NCBI GenBank assembly: GCA_025055355.1
Contig: JANWYM010000216.1
Location: 1-7,106, forward strand
Origin: Abditibacteriales bacterium
GTDB lineage: Bacteria > Armatimonadota > Abditibacteriia > Abditibacteriales > JANWYM01
Length of the DNA stretch: 7,106 bases
Reading direction: 5' to 3'
Position 1 is the first letter of the stretch; each line of letters opens with the position of its first letter. The notes under the pieces are model-generated. The model saw only the letters and a list, made by a program, of their open reading frames with translations. It was not told the origin of the DNA and did not search any database. The position numbers and the translations under genes are program-made. Below are positions 6,666 to 7,106 of the stretch, piece by piece.

Positions 6666-6694
6666 ATTTTACCTGCATTTGATCAAAAAGTCAA
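6666..6694 (-). promoter_or_regulatory. Sigma-70-type promoter facing the DUF1501 gene
   Basis: On the minus strand TTGACT (6689-6694) and TAAAAT (6666-6671) are separated by exactly 17 bp, each matching the consensus at 5 of 6 positions. The predicted start near 6659 gives a leader of about 190 nt that runs through the MITE-like element. It is the best promoter match I find in the window. The neighbouring stretch 6695-6835 shows no gene or clear site. Confidence 0.6.
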
Positions 6695-6835
6695 ACGTTG
6701 TCGGGCGAGGTGATTGATTTGTTGGCGCAACTGTGTTACCGTATCGTCTGACAACAATTCAGTGTCCATAGAAAGGCTGCTCCTTGTTATGTAAGATTGG
6801 AATGACTACTGTTCTCATAACGCGAAGCCGCCTTT

Positions 6836-7090
6836 TTGTGTATCCTAAATCTTTTTCCTCCAAACCTCCGACGCAAAAAGGGGACGTGCGACGGCAAGCC
6901 CATCATCTTCACCCACGATGCCGATTTTCTGCATCTCGCACACGATTGGGCACAGCAAGGCAAAGAACACGGGGGCATCATTGACGTCCATCAATACAAA
7001 CATAGCATTGGTGAGTGCATCCGCCGCCTCATGGGCTACGCGCTCATCTTAGAAGCTGATGACATGAAGAACCGCGTGGAGTTTCTCTAA
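6836..7090 (+). pseudogene. DUF5615 (PIN-like nuclease) remnant, N-terminus missing
   Basis: From about 6890 the frame reads DGKPIIFTHDADFLHLAH, then HGGIIDVHQ, SIGECIRRLM and DMKNRVEFL to a TAA at 7088-7090. This is the C-terminal half of the DUF5615 family, PIN-like domains of about 110-120 residues thought to act as toxin-type nucleases. The first third, which normally holds a LADE-like acidic motif, is absent. The frame opens only after a TAA at 6818-6820, and the only start available is a TTG at 6836 without a ribosome-binding site; residues before 6890 show no family similarity that I can see. No upstream frame supplies the missing part, so a deletion or rearrangement is more likely than a frameshift. 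The partner antitoxin, which usually precedes such genes, is also absent. The TAA stop overlaps the next repeat terminus. Confidence 0.72.
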
Positions 7091-7106
7091 GAGCCTCTCC
7101 GAAAAC
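7088..7106. repeat. Third MITE-type terminus, cut by the window edge
   Basis: TAAGAGCCTCTCCGAAAAC matches the minus-strand reading of the right end of the 2084-2209 element almost base for base and starts inside the stop codon of the DUF5615 remnant. Its partner terminus must lie beyond the window if it belongs to a complete element. Confidence 0.65.

Overview
The window is GC-rich bacterial DNA, mostly coding, and carries ordinary metabolic and secreted-enzyme genes separated by intergenic spaces rich in palindromic repeats. A Tat-exported DUF1501 protein, a Uma2-type nuclease gene inside a sugar/aldolase operon, a DUF5615 PIN-like remnant and many short mobile repeats together suggest a free-living, possibly thermophilic bacterium of the Armatimonadota (Fervidibacter-like) or Planctomycetota type. 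That placement is an impression from gene content, not a measured result.

Layout. The left edge (2-874, +) holds the C-terminal part of a membrane-anchored TPR protein. After a repeat-bearing gap comes a complete nucleoside hydrolase (1065-1970, +). This gene converges on a minus-strand operon. The convergent gap (1971-2217) is filled by a GC-rich palindromic cluster and a 126-bp MITE-like element. The minus-strand operon, in transcription order, is a Uma2-family nuclease (4831-4286), a secreted aldose 1-epimerase (4263-3139) and a DapA-like aldolase/lyase (3123-2218), with gaps of 22 and 15 nt. It has its own extended -10 promoter. Upstream lies a separate minus-strand gene for a Tat-exported DUF1501 protein (6469-4994), which ends in a textbook intrinsic terminator (4871-4934). 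The right end holds a second MITE-like element, a good sigma-70-type promoter facing the DUF1501 gene, an N-terminally truncated DUF5615 gene, and the first 19 bp of a third MITE-like terminus that runs off the window.

How the genes fit together. The nucleoside hydrolase, mutarotase and DapA-like lyase fit catabolism of sugars or sugar-derived acids. The lyase lacks residues expected of the lysine-pathway enzyme, so a sugar-acid or related 2-oxo-acid substrate is more likely than lysine synthesis. No obvious new defence or regulatory system is visible. The most notable signal is the repeat family: three copies of one terminal motif (AAGAGCCTNTCCGAAAAC), two of them enclosing completely different palindromic cores, one of which lies between a promoter and its gene.
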